A stretch of 64,000 bases of DNA from Aptenodytes patagonicus. Its lineage: Eukaryota > Chordata > Aves > Sphenisciformes > Spheniscidae. This document shows, one piece after another, positions 13,953-25,727 of the stretch (position 1 is the stretch's first letter; each line of letters starts with the position of its first letter). A model generated the notes under the pieces. That model was not told the origin of the DNA. It worked only from the letters and a program-made list of their open reading frames with translations, and did no database searches. The DNA lies in the NCBI RefSeq assembly GCF_965638725.1, contig NC_134970.1, forward strand, positions 3,601,001 to 3,665,000, written 5' to 3'. A program made the position numbers and the translations under genes.

Positions 13953-15864
13953 GGTCCTTTTTCACTCCTAAAATCTATTACTCCAGATTTGCTTTGGAAG
14001 TCAAGTGTTTTCCATGCTGAAGGTACCTCACAAGATGTAACTGAGACTCGAACAATATGTGGCCACGGTCTGTAATTTTTCCTGGGCAGCATCCCTCACT
14101 GGCACCAAAACCCCTGCATAAAACACTGGAAATCATTAGGTGGAGGTGGAAAGAAGCAAAGCTTTGTATTTATTTGCGCATTTCACACAAAAACCTCTCC
14201 TTTATGGCTCCCTGGGCGATGCATCTCCCAGTTTTTCTCTTCCACCACTAACTTTGTCGGTGTCTAGCTGTGGAGGTCCCCAGGGGCGAGTGCCCAGCTC
14301 TGTGCAGAGGCTGCGCTCCATCACCCGCCTTGCTGCTCCCTGAGCCAAGGTTTACCAGCGCCCGGGGGGCAAAATCCCCCAAATCCCCCCGCGGCTGCAC
14401 CCACAGCCCTGCCAGCCGCCCCGGCGCAGCACCGCGGGGCTGCCAGACGGCTGCGGGGCTGCCAGACGGCCGCGGGACCCCACGGCACAAGCCCCGCTGC
14501 CGGGAGGGCTCCGCTGTGCAGCAGCTTCAGCCCGCAGAGACCCAAATCTGCCCAGGACGGGTCGGACACGCGACTCCCAAGGCGTGGGCAGGACCCACCA
14601 TGGCTGCCGGGGAAGACGTAATCTCAGTGACAAAGTTCATCAGCTCTTAGGTCCCAGCAGGCGACAGAGCTTAGCGCTGACCCGGGTCCCAAACCCCCTC
14701 TCTGGCCGTGCGTTACGGCGATGCTGTCACTGCGGTTTGTTAGAACAACCCCAGCCCCTCTTGGACAGACAAACATCCGCGTGTGGCACCGCCGGCAAGT
14801 TTTCCTGCCCGGACCCTGCGTCTGCTTCCCGACGGAGATGGTGGTGCGGGGACGCGGCTCTCCGGGGCAAGCTGGAGCAATGAACTCGCCTCTCCCCGCT
14901 GAGCGCACCTCGAAAAGGCGGTGGGAGATGCACGACAGGGCAGGAGTGTCCCGTCCGTCCCATGGTGCAGCGGGGGACAAGGGATGGGGACCCCAACCCC
15001 TGAGCGCCGCAGAGTCATGAACACCCACAAACAGCCCCAAGCCCTACGGACACACGCGTGTGCCGGGGGCCGGGAACGGCGGCCAGGCCCTGTGCCCGCC
15101 TGTGCTGGCCCGCGGTGTCTGCCTGTGCTGGCACAGCGTGTCCGTCTGTCCGTGCACAGCGTCCATCTGTGCTGTGACCGCCAGTGCCGTGTCTGGGGGG
15201 GGGGGGGGGCTGCCAGCTTATACCCCGCTGCCCCTGTACCCCCGACCCAGAGCACCCAGTGGGGGCCGGAGCTGTGTGCCCGGGACAGGGGGACAGGTCC
15301 CACCGGGAGCCACGGTGACCAGCGGGAAGGGGCGAGAAACCTTCCCGGGGTGGGTGGGAGGGGGGTCCCGGGCAGCGGGCTCCGGCGGGGCAACCTTTGG
15401 TAGGCAGGTCGAGGGTCGGGGGGGGGGAAGGATGTCGTCCATGGATTAACCCCTCGCCTGTGGGCCCTGTGCCCCCGGGGTGTGCCCGTGGCTTAACCCC
15501 TTGCCTGCCGGGCTCTCCCTCGCCCCGGCACGGCTGCCGGCGCGGGGGGGCTCTCGGAGGAGAGTTTGCAGCCCCTGAACTTTGCAGAGGGGACGGGGCT
15601 GTGCGGGAGACGGGCCCTGCACCCCCCTTCCCCTTTTTCCTTCTGCTGTTTAAGCCAAGGGGCTTTGGGGGGGGGGGGGGGGTGTCCTGCCAGGCGGCCC
15701 CCCCAGCCCCGCTCAGCCCAGCCGGAGTGGGGGACCGCGACCCGAGAGGATGCTCGCCGCCCCGGGAGGATGCCAGCCGCCCCGGGGCCGTGTCGGTGCC
15801 CCCCCGGTCAATGGCCGTGCCCCCCGCGGGCCGTGCCCCCGCCCGTGCCCCCGGCCGCACTCAC

Positions 15865-16110
15865 GGCTTCGCCGCGCTGCAGCGCTGCGCCCCGCTCCCC
15901 GCCGCCGCTTTCGGTGCTGCCGCCGGTGCTGCCGCCGGTGCCGGTGCGGGCTCCGCCGCCGCCGCGCCCGGCTCAGGTCCGCTCCATGTCCCCAGCGCCT
16001 CCGGTGGGAGCTGCCCCGGCGCCGGGCGGAGAGAGGGAGCGAGGAGGAGGAGGAGGAGGAGGAGGAGAAGGGGAGGAGGAGGAGGAGGGACACCGGTCCA
16101 GCCAGCCAGC
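15865..16110 (-). other. SOX13: Candidate SOX13 non-coding first exon
   Basis: Within a CpG island (about 15.4-16.2 kb), minus-strand sequence ends in a strong donor, GAAGCC then GTGAGTGCGG, at 15865. Upstream is a pyrimidine-rich (TCC)n stretch (16039-16090), then a leader with a four-codon upstream ORF (ATGGAGCGGACC then TGA). In human, SOX13 is the next gene beyond SNRPE in this orientation and starts with a non-coding exon. No SOX13 coding (coiled coil or HMG box) occurs in the window, so the identity is positional inference only. Confidence 0.35.
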
Positions 16111-17184
16111 AGCCGGCTCCGGGGCGGCCCCTCTGCCCCGTCCCCTCCCCTCGGGACCCCCTGCCCCGCCGAGGGACCCACGCGTGACACCGCCGGGAGC
16201 CCCCGGACTGCTCCCACCCTCTGCCCTGGAGTCCTGTGGCGGGGCCGAGACACCCCCAAAGACTGAGGCACGATTCGGAGGAGTCCTGGGATGCACCCCG
16301 GCACCCCCCCGGGACCCCCGTCCGTGCAGGGACCCGTCCCACCCGGGCTGGAACAATGCCTGGCTTGCAGACAGCACAGCCCGCAGCTCTGGAGGGGGGT
16401 CCCAAAACCATGGCACGCCAAGTGACAGACCCCAGAGCCTGGCTTCCAGCCTCTCCTCCCCACAACACCCCCCCAATTTTTGCTCCTTTGCCCAGACCAC
16501 CACAACCAGGCCAGAAACAGGGAAACGGGGCCCTGGCAGGGCCTTTGCTGCCCTCGGCCGCTGAGGAGCTCGCCCCGTGCCCCGCATCCCGCACCCCACG
16601 CTCTGCATCCCAACAACGGCTCCGCCGGGAATGCCCTCCCGAAGGCAAAAAACGCTTCATTCCGAGCAAAACGGTGCTCCAGCTGGGGAGCGAGGGGGTT
16701 GGTTTGGACAAACAAATGTTGACAAACAGTCTTTTTTGTATAATGAAATCTTTAAAATGTTATGTCAACATTGAAGGAGAACTGTTTACTTTTTACCAAT
16801 GGGGAAAATTCCCATTGACTCGAAGCCGTTTCCTCCCCCACACTGTCATTTTCTTCCACGGGAATTTCTTTTTTCCAAACATTGTTTTCCCTCAGTCCCA
16901 GGAGCAGAAGGCAAGAGCTCGGCCTCCCGGGACTCCCTGGGAACATGGGGTTTCTGGAGGGGTTCGGGCACCCACCCCCCATATCCACCCCAACACGCAG
17001 CCCCCCCTTGCTCTGTGCCCATCACGCAGGAATGCGCGGAGCTGGGCGGAGCCAGGCAAGAAGTTATCTGAGAGAGTTTCCCATCTGGCATCTTCACCCA
17101 GAGGATTAAACACGAAGCACAACAGCGTTTAGAAGCCAGCGGCGGTCAGTGGGCTGCACCCACAGACCCCAAAATGTAAAGGAG

Positions 17185-17295
17185 CTCAGTGATACATGTT
17201 CCCATTTCACAGATGGGGAAACTGAGGCCCTGAGAGGACACGGTGTTCCCGGGGCCGTGCAGCAAGTACCGAATCTGCAGCAGGGCAGGATGCAA
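17185..17295 (+). repeat. Ancient MIR SINE remnant
   Basis: The segment CCCATTTCACAGATGGGGAA, followed by ACTGAGGCCCTGAGAGG and a tail GTGCAGCAAGTACC, matches the MIR core as I remember it. MIR belongs to the old amniote repeat set and survives in birds only as fragments. Confidence 0.75.
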
Positions 17296-20200
17296 AGGCA
17301 GCTCCCCCTGCGCTAGCCAGCCTCCCCCAGCCAGCCTCCCGCAGCCCCTCTGAAGCCCCCTCCCCAGCGGGGGGGGGACCGGCTGTCCCCAGTGCCATCC
17401 CATGCACAGGCAGTGCAGGCAACCTCATGCGCCCACCAAAGCCGCCGGCCCCTCTCTGCCGGCGCTGCTGGCTGCCAACGCTCCCAGCCCCCGGCTTGGG
17501 AGAAGACCCCAAGAGGTCACGTGAGGGAGATGGTTATCGGCGGCCAAGCGAGCGCCGAGCGTGCAGGCGAGCCCATGGCAACCTCCGCGCGCTCCTGGGG
17601 CTGCGGCCGCCCCAGCGAGGCCCCCCGAGCCGCTCCGAGGGCAGGAGGAGGCGGGAGGCGCATCCCCCCAAACTGGACAGGGAAACAATTAACAAAGGGT
17701 CTGAGGACCCGCACAACTGAGCCAAAAAAAAAGGAGCGGGAGCTTTGTTCAGGTCGTCATAGCAACAGCCAGGCCAGAGCAGCAGCCACGGACTTTCACT
17801 TTCCTTTCCTTCCTCCCCATCCCCGGTGGCCGTGGTGGCCGTGGTGGCCGTGGTGGCCTTCCCTGCCCCGTGCCTGGCAGGTCCCCCCAGGTGCTAGCCA
17901 CACTGCAGTCCCCTGGGCCCAGCACCACCTCGCAGATGGGTGCCAGGAGGTGGTGGCCCAACTGCCCATCCCCAGGTGTCACCACCCATGCATCCACGGG
18001 TCCTGTCCCCATCCTGGCTCTACTCTTCCCCATGTCCTCCTTTGAGCCGCACTAGCTCCACCTGCATCTCCTTCTCTCCACCTCGCTGAGAGGCATCCCC
18101 AGGACCCACGGGGCAGCCCCAGGACCTGCTGGGCATCCCCAGGACCATGGGCACGAGGTGTCAGGATGGACATGATGGTACAGAGACAGTCCCCGTCCTT
18201 TCAGAGGGGCTCACACAGAGCCCGCTCAGCTCCTGCTCCGTCTCTCCCTACCTGGCTGCACCCGGGTGAGCAACCAGGGCTGCTCCCACCCTGCAATCCC
18301 TCCCCTGGCTGTCTGCTTCCCTCAGCAGAAGGAAGCCAGGACAATGGGTGGAGGGACCAGGAAAGCTGGTGGGGGCAAAGATCCCGCTGCCGCCAGCGCA
18401 GGGGGCACGAAGGGGAAAGGCACAGCCAGCGCTCGCCTTCCTTTTCCCAAGCCCCCCACCCTGCTGTGGAGCCTGCGGTGCTGCTGGCCGCAGGAGCCGT
18501 GCCTCCTGCTTTGTGCTGGCTGCAAGTCCCGGCCTCTCGATCGCAGGATACTGGTGACTGAGTCATGGAAATGGTTCAGACAATGGCTTGGCCCCTTTAT
18601 AACTGGCCGGAGGGGGCAAAGCAGGGAGAACAAATCCGACCTTGCTTCCTGCGCGGAAGCAGGCCCATTGTTTGGAAATGGGCATGTGCTTTGCTCCTCA
18701 CCAGCCTGGGAAAGCTACAGAGCGATTGCTAACAGGGAGCAAGCTGCGAGGGTCCTGCCAGCTGCCCCCGTGGCTCCCCGCCTCGTGCACTGCCTGTGAA
18801 AATCTAAGGAAGATGCAGACGAAGGCGCTGCCATTGCACGCAAGGTTGCTGCCACGCACTCCCCCCGGGAGGCTGTTCAGCCAGTGAGTTGCTCAGCTGG
18901 CCCAGGCTGGTGTGGTGGCAATGCCCGGGCTGGCGTGGTGGCAGCGCCCCGGCGAGCCATGCTCAGCTCCTCGCTGTATTGGAGGGGTTGGGCTCATCGA
19001 GGCCCTCTCCTACCTCCCTTCCCGGCTCCCGTCAGAGCCCTCCTTCGCAGCACATGGTAGAAGAGAGGGTACTGCTGGGCATCTCAGAAACACCACTGAC
19101 CTCACCAAAAAACCCGAGCATGGTGTTACCCTTGCACTGGTCCTGGGGATGCAGAGCAACCCCGAGAAGCAGCCTCAAGGCTTCAGGCGAGCAGCAGCAA
19201 GCGGGGCCAGGGGAAGGAGAGGAGCCAGGGAGCAGCTCGGGAGCCTTGGCCACCCGTGGACTGGAGAGATGATGGGGTCCAAACCTTCCCCAGCTCCCGC
19301 TTCCAGACCTGCCTCGTGCATCCCACGATAACCCATGAGTGCGGGATGAGGGCGTCCCCACAGTGTCCCCGTCTGCAAGCCGAGTCCCTGCGCTGCCATG
19401 GGGTGGCGGGTGGCCACGCTGCACTTCTCAGAAAGGAGGAGCTGTGCCGGACTGGTGGAGTGAGGAGAGGGACCCAAAAGGGTCCCTTGCAACCCAGAAG
19501 ATCCAATGACAAGCTGCAAGCCAAGAGGCTCCAAGGCTGGACGCGTCCCGGCAAGGCCAGCACCGCGTCCCCAGCCGTGCCACGCGGTGAGAACCAGCTC
19601 GCAGGGAGCCATACCAGGCACACGCACTGTGGTCTTGCACTGTGTGGGTGCACACGCGCACACACGCAGACAGACAGACAGACATCTGCGGCCCATTAAA
19701 CCCAAGCTGATATGACAATGCTAACGGGGAAGCTCAAACCCTCTGGAACTGCGGCGGCTCTGGGGCTGTCCTCAGTTCACCCCATTGTATCTGGCTCTCG
19801 TGGTCCGTAGGGCTGAGGGACGCGGCACGCCAAGGGTCAGCGGCAGGGCTCCGCCAGCGACCTGTCTCACCCAGCCCTCTGCACCCCCCAGGCGATGGGC
19901 AGCTTGTCGTGATGGTCTTGCACCCCCTTTGTGCCTCCCAGGTGCTGCCTTTCCCTGCATCTGCCTCCCCGGCAGAGCTCCTACGGTCCCTGCCTGCCCG
20001 GCCCCCCTGGTTTTGGGGCTCAGGGTGGGAACACAGCTGGGCCATGTGGGACGCTCGCTGTGAAAGCAGCACATCCCAAACCCTCCCCGAGCCGGCAGCT
20101 TCTCCCCCTGCTCCCCGCCTGGTGCCTGCCCTCCTGGGCTCCTAGCAGGGTGGTGGGTGAGCTCCAGGAATTAACCTACCAATTATTTCCACCCAAACAC

Positions 20201-21379
20201 CACAATTTATCCTGGCCACTTCAGAGGCGTTTCCAGCGTCTGGGAGCTCCGTGCTGCCTTCCTCCCCAGCACTGGCAGTGCCCGGCTACTGCAGGGAGTC
20301 GGGGCTGTGTGAACGAGTCCACCCGCAGCATAACAGGCTCTAATCTGGGCATAATAAAACCAAGATGTTCCAGGATCGCTCTATGGGGAGCGCACTTGGA
20401 GCAGCTCAGTTCTTAGCCAATGCTCAGAGAGAGCGCGACAGAAAAGCAAAGTAAAATTGAGCAAATAATGATTCTGCAGGAAAGCAGAGCTGGGAAGGCA
20501 AGGGCTGAAATCACAGGTGAACTCTGGCTGGTGCCTGAGCAGAAATACCTGGGCAGAACATTTAGAAACAACCAAAACGGCCCCTGTGGCAGGCACAGCA
20601 CGTGATGCTGCGGCTGCAAGTATTCGGACACCGGCTAAAACCCCACATCCCACTGCCCCGGCCCCCTCCCGGCCAGCCGCCAGCCTCTGCCGAGGGCGAT
20701 GTCCCGGTGGAGGAGGGTGGCTTTGGCCAGCACTGCCTGCAGGCAGGACACAGAGGAGCTGCTGCCACCCAGCTCGTGGGGAAGGTGTGTGGCCAGGGCA
20801 GGTGATGGAGAACAGACGTGGGACCGGGGCCACGTTTTGGGTCTGGAACGGGGATTTTCAGAAAGCCCCTGGCTCTCGCTGCATAGTTCTCCGGCTGCCT
20901 GCCAGACTGGCACCTCCAAAAGACACTGAAATCACCCGCCGCTTCCAAAACCATCGCAGCTACAAGCAGCCAAAGGACCCCGGGCAGAGCGAAGCGCCTG
21001 CTGCAGCTGCGGCTGTGAGCGCCCCGGCTCCGGCAGGGCTCCCGTCCACCGTCACCATCCTCACGCCGCGCCGGCTGCCCGACCCTGGGGGTACCCGCTG
21101 CATCGCCCCCTCCAAGGCAGCACGTGTAACACAGCCGGACCCGTGCGTGCCAACAACAACCCTGCCAGGGACTTTCAGCTCCAAACAGGGATTCGACGGG
21201 GAGAGGAAACAAAGCGGCATCGCATCTCTGTAACTCTCTATTCCCAACCTGAACGCCGCTGTTGTTTTTAATCCAGACAATGCGAATCGTCCTCCCCGGA
21301 GCGCAGCCCAGCAGGCTGGACTGGGCTAGCCACACACAGAGCACCGGCCCACGGCTCCTCTCCTAAGAGAAAGCCACCG

Positions 21380-21840
21380 GGTGGGGAGGCCGCAGCGAGC
21401 CTGGCAGCCTCCCCAGAGCATCCCCCACCGTCCCCCAGGCCGCAGGGGCTGGGGCGGCAGACGGGGCAGGGGGCTGCGGCGGGGGGAAGCACGGGGAAGG
21501 GGAGCGATGCTGAGCAGGCTGCGCCGGAGAGACGCGTGGGGAGGGAGGGGATGGCCGGACCACACAGCGGGACGGGGACGGGGGACGAGGGGGGCCACGG
21601 CCGGAGGGCAGCGCGGGAGCAAAGCCGCGGCCCCAGGCTGCCGCCGACCTCCGCGCAGCGCCCGAGCCGGCACGGCGCTGGGAGGCCGAGGCCGTCGCCT
21701 CCCGTTCAAAGGCGAAACCGGGCTCCCGGGGCCTCCGCTCTCAGGCTCCGGCGCCCTCCGCCAGCCCGGCTCCAGCGGGGACCCGCAGCACCGCCCGTGC
21801 CACCCACCTCCCGCCGGGCCGGGACCCTCCAGCTCAGCCC
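21380..21840. promoter_or_regulatory. CpG-rich block, possible second promoter
   Basis: GC- and CpG-dense sequence with a possible minus-strand donor (GCGGGAG then GTGGGT near 21802-21810). No transcript can be shown. Open frames on both strands here reflect base composition. Confidence 0.3.
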
Positions 21841-21867
21841 CGACAGAGGGGCTTTTCTTGTCCCCTG

Positions 21868-21972
21868 CCTTTGTTTTCTATTTAGTGCTTTTGTTCTCCC
21901 CTCTTTGGTCCTTTGTTCCAGCTTGTCCTTTGTTCCGACGCCTTTGGTTTCTCTTCCCTTTGATGCTTTGTC
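21868..21972 (+). promoter_or_regulatory. Run of CTTTGT (SOX/TCF-type) motifs
   Basis: CCTTTGTT occurs at 21868, 21910 and 21927, with related CTTTGG, CTTTGAT and CTTTGTC between and after, next to the GC-rich block at 21.4-21.8 kb. Confidence 0.35.
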
Positions 21973-22234
21973 GCTCCCTTCATCTTGGTGCTTTTCTTTC
22001 CCCGGGTTTTTAAGCTGGCGGTTGTTTTCTCTCGCTGCTCTGTGCTTGGCATTTTTATCCTTTCTCCTGCCTGGTCCACTCCTCGGGTCACATGGGCCCG
22101 GCCCGGATTGTCTTCAAATCCCCATTTGTCTTGTTTTGGTGCCTGGATTTCCCTCCCTTTATGTCCTTTCTTAAGAGACTCTTAGCAATTTCTTCTCCTC
22201 AGTGAGGAAAGAAGTGGGGGGGGGGGGGGTTGGG

Positions 22235-22410
22235 GGCTTAATTAATTAGCGAGTGTAATCTTTAGATGCGTGGCACTGCAGGATGTGTGGAGCATCATTA
22301 TTATTGTCATTAGGATGTTAAGGGTTAGCGAGGGTTTAAATACCAGCTAATTGCAGCAAAGAGCTCCAACTTTGCAGAATTATATCGGAAAGAGCCAGAC
22401 TTGTTTTCGC
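22235..22410. promoter_or_regulatory. AT-rich island with homeodomain-type motifs
   Basis: TTAATTAATTAG, ATTATTATTGTCATTAG and GCTAATTGC are packed between GC-rich flanks. It has the look of a conserved non-coding element but is unproven. Confidence 0.3.
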
Positions 22411-25066
22411 CCACCAGGCTTGGGAGAAGAGAGAAATTCCTAACACAGACAGGCAGGCAAGAGGATGAGCGGAGGCAACTCTTCCCGGCCCCAGCCCCGA
22501 GGGCTGGGTGATGGTCGAAAAGGGCTGCCCGGAGCAAGGAGGAGCGGACCGCTGCGCTCGCCTCTCCCAAGAAGACCAAAGAGCATCATCCTGCCTCCGG
22601 AGATTTTAAATGCAGAGATTGGTGACTCCCCAGCGTGGCAGAGCCCGGGGGAACCGGCAACCCAGTGCCAGAGCAAGGGGTGCGGGTGCGAGGGCAGAGC
22701 TGCTGCCCCGGCGAGGGCAGAGGGGGTTAAAGCCTCCGGGGTTGGCGATTTTTGCTGGTGCCCATCACACAGCGGGGCCAATGCACCCTTTGGAAACAGG
22801 GACTTGCAAAGGGTTTGGCCTTGCCGAGCTTCTGCCACGGGCAGGGCAGGACGCAGACCACGGGCCTGCTTCTCCAGCAAGGCACAGAGGGTACAAGGGC
22901 TTTAACCCGGGGAGAACAACTGTTCCTGTGCTCGCTTTGCACCTCAAGACACAGCTCAGAGCACGTGTACAAACACAACCGCAAGATCAGATACCGGGCG
23001 GTCAGGATTAGGGAACCGTTTTCCTGAGAACAACTTCAATGTAAGACGCTGCTGCTTTGCTTTGATTTAGTGCCCCAAATATTCCCCCCCCCCCAGCGCC
23101 CTGTCCTCAGAGCCTGGTCGTGCCATGATTCACTGGCCGGGCAGGAAACGGCAGGATGCCACCCCGCTCACCGCGGCACCTCCGAGGCGTTGCATCGCTC
23201 TTGCTCACCACGGTCAAACGAAAAAAACCCGGGATCCATTTTTACAAGCACCAAACACCCCCCCCCCCCACCCCCCCGTGACACACGCCATCCCCGCCGC
23301 ACAGGTTTAAAGCAGCTGTAGCTGCACAACAGCTGTTGAACGGAGGAAGCAGCCAAACTTAGCAACAGGATGTACCCTCAGATAACGTGATCAATATCAG
23401 AAATGCAGCTTTTCAAGTGAGAGCTAAACCCATCTGCTAAAACTGGGTGTCTCAGGAGATCGGCACCGATACGGGGCATCTTCGACTCTGTCTTCGCAAC
23501 ACCCTGATTTCTCCTCTCCCAAGTCACTTATGGTAACTGGTGACGTCCCCACGGTTTGTGGCAGCTCGTGGTGGGGCAGCGTAGGAGGGATGGCTTTCTG
23601 AGTGCTGGACCAGAGGGGAAAAGGGCACGAGCATGCCAGGAGCTCCAGGAAGGGACGGGTGCCTTGTGGGAACATCACTCCCTGCCCAAACAGATGGGTC
23701 CAGCTGGATCAGAAAGCGTCTGGGTGCTGCAGACGGGATGCTTTGATAACATGCCTTGCAATAACAACCCCACGCTGTTGTTAAATGCGCTGGCATGTAG
23801 CCACATTAGCGTGACCCCGGGCTCGCAACGCAGCCAGCCCATTACCAGGCAGGACCAGATACCGGGAGACAACTGGGAAGACCCCGGAGGAGGGTTTTCC
23901 AGGCAAGAGCTGGACAAAACCTGCACCAGCTGCACTAAAGCCCACGAACCATCACAGGCACGGCAAGCGAGCTCTCCATCGCGGGCTGGGAAAGCCCGTC
24001 TGATGGGAGCAGCCACGCACCGGCTCCCATGGCACATCCCAAGGGGCCGCCGGTGATTTACGCCAGCTGAGGATGCGGGATGCTGGGGACAGCAATGGAC
24101 CAGCAACCTGCACAAGCAGCAGGCAAGACAAAGAGGGCGCAGAGCAGCACCCTGTCCTGCCCCAGCCCCGTGAGCCATGGCAGCGCCCGCACAGCTCCCG
24201 TCAGCCCCAGTATTGCAAGAGAAAAGGGGAGCCGCCTGCCCACCCTTTCCTGTGGCTCCAGGTTGTGCAAAAAACCTGAGCTTGGTGGTTGGCAGGAAGA
24301 GGCTGGATCGGTCGGGGACATTCTCACCCAGGGCGGACAGACTCTGCTCCGGCAGACTGCGGTGTCCGAGCATGGCAGAGCCGTGACCTGCAGATTAACC
24401 CCTCCAAACTGTGCCGCCGCCTCTACTCACCGGGGCTGGGTGACTCGCCCGTGGCTGTGGAGCAGGGGACGGGTGTGGAGGGATGCCAGGGAGCCATGCC
24501 TGGCAGCAGCCCGGCAGCTCTGCCAGCACTCGGGGCAGGGAGGGGGGGGTCTCAGCCCAGCGGGCACCTCTGTCCCAGCCCACACACTTCAGAGGTTAAA
24601 AACTTCAGTGCTTGAAACAAAAGCAGCTGAGAAAAGCCATCTTTCTGGTCTGCCGGGTTCTGGTTTCAGGCCTGCAAGTGCAGCTGGCCAAATGCAAAGC
24701 TTGGGGCTGAGGTGCCGGCTCTGCCACAGCCGCGCAGGGTCCCAGCCTGGCCCTTGCAGGAGGTGGCATCGGCCCCGATGCTCGTCCACCAGCGAAGCTG
24801 CACCGTCCTTGGCACCGGTGGGTCAGCTCGGCTGGCTCTGCCCACCCACCCCCTCGCTCTGCCCCGCTCTCCGAAGGGCTGAACCTGTTTTTATTACAGA
24901 GCTGGCACCGGGAAGGCAAAAAAAAGAACCAAACCCCCCTCATCTCTATCTGCAGCCATGCAAGGAATATTGTTCAGTGCAGCACAAAAGCATCCCTGAA
25001 AATAGAAGCGCCAGGGCCAGGCCTGCCAGTGGCTGTGTGAGATAACGTCTACTTGCAAACAGTGTG

Positions 25067-25263
25067 CCTTTGTGCCGCTGTCACTGTCCCCATTGTTCAG
25101 GAGCCTATTGCCTCGGGGATATTGTTCCCTTCTTTTGTCTCAGCCCGGCTCCTTTTTGTTTGACTTTACTTACCATTTCATTCCTCTCCTTTGTGCTGGG
25201 GTTCTTTCTTTTGTCTCTCTCTCTCTCCCTTTTCTCTGTGTGATTTGTATTTAGCAATTGTTC
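25067..25263. promoter_or_regulatory. SOX-type motif cluster
   Basis: CCTTTGTG (25067-25074, 25188-25195), CATTGTT (25091-25097), ATTGTTC (25121-25127), several CTTTTGT, and CAATTGTT (25256-25263) lie in one T-rich stretch. T-richness makes some hits expected. Confidence 0.35.
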
Positions 25264-25595
25264 CCGGCCTGTTGGAAACACAGTGTACTCCGGGCTCTTT
25301 TCTCTCCCCCATTCATTACCTATTCAGGTGGGTTTGCCAGCCTATAGGTAACCGGGAGGAGCGGGGCCTCTGGGAGCTCCCACGGGGTGCAGGAGGAGGC
25401 TGGCGGTGGCCTTTGGGAAGACCGCAAAGTGTCCCCGTGTCCCCAAGCCTGGCACTGGGTTCCCTTCTCCCTCTGTGACAAACGAGCACCGGGAAAAGGA
25501 CAAACTGGACCCCAACTCGCTGCTGCCCCGCTCTCGGCAGATGAGCCGAGGATGCTGACGCAGACACGATGGTGACCATGTGCTACAGCCACACG

Positions 25596-25727
25596 CACAG
25601 CTGGGGAAGCAGAGGCACGGAGAGGTGCCCAGGTCCAGCACAGCTGGGGAAGCAGAGGCACGGAGAGGTGCCCAGGTCCGGCACAGCTGGGGAAGCAGAG
25701 GCACGGAGAGGTGCCCAGGTCCAGCAC
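25596..25727. repeat. 43-bp tandem array, 3 copies, MIR-like unit
   Basis: The units start at 25596, 25639 and 25682 with almost no differences. The unit contains GGGGAAGCAGAGGCACGGAG, then AGGTGCCCAGGTCCAGCACA and GCTGG. This parallels the MIR order GGGGAAACTGAGGCACAGAG, AGG, TTGCCCAAGGTCACACAGCT, so the array seems to have grown from a MIR fragment. Confidence 0.85.

Larger units (their letters stand above)
1..15864. other. GC-rich non-coding region (possible SOX13 intron 1)
   Basis: No coding exon, RNA gene or mobile element is recognised. Against GC-rich DNA with G/C homopolymers (C13 at 858-870, C28 at 8551-8578, G15 at 9239-9253, G17 at 13349-13365, G15 at 15195-15209, G16 at 15667-15682) stand AT-richer islands that look like regulatory DNA: about 60-240, 3560-3800, 4610-4880, 5810-5900, 7080-7270, 10550-10740 and 13790-14240. 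Confidence 0.5.

Noticed and set aside
1-15864. Search for SOX13 coding exons (coiled coil, HMG box) on the minus strand
   Set aside because: None seen. If SOX13 is next, its coding part lies outside the window.
15566-16711. 332-codon open frames on both strands in the CpG island
   Set aside because: Overlapping long frames on both strands across (GGA)n and (CCG)n tracts reflect lack of stop codons in GC-rich DNA.
24080-25045. 321-codon plus-strand open frame
   Set aside because: No recognisable family. Composition matches the surrounding non-coding GC-rich DNA.
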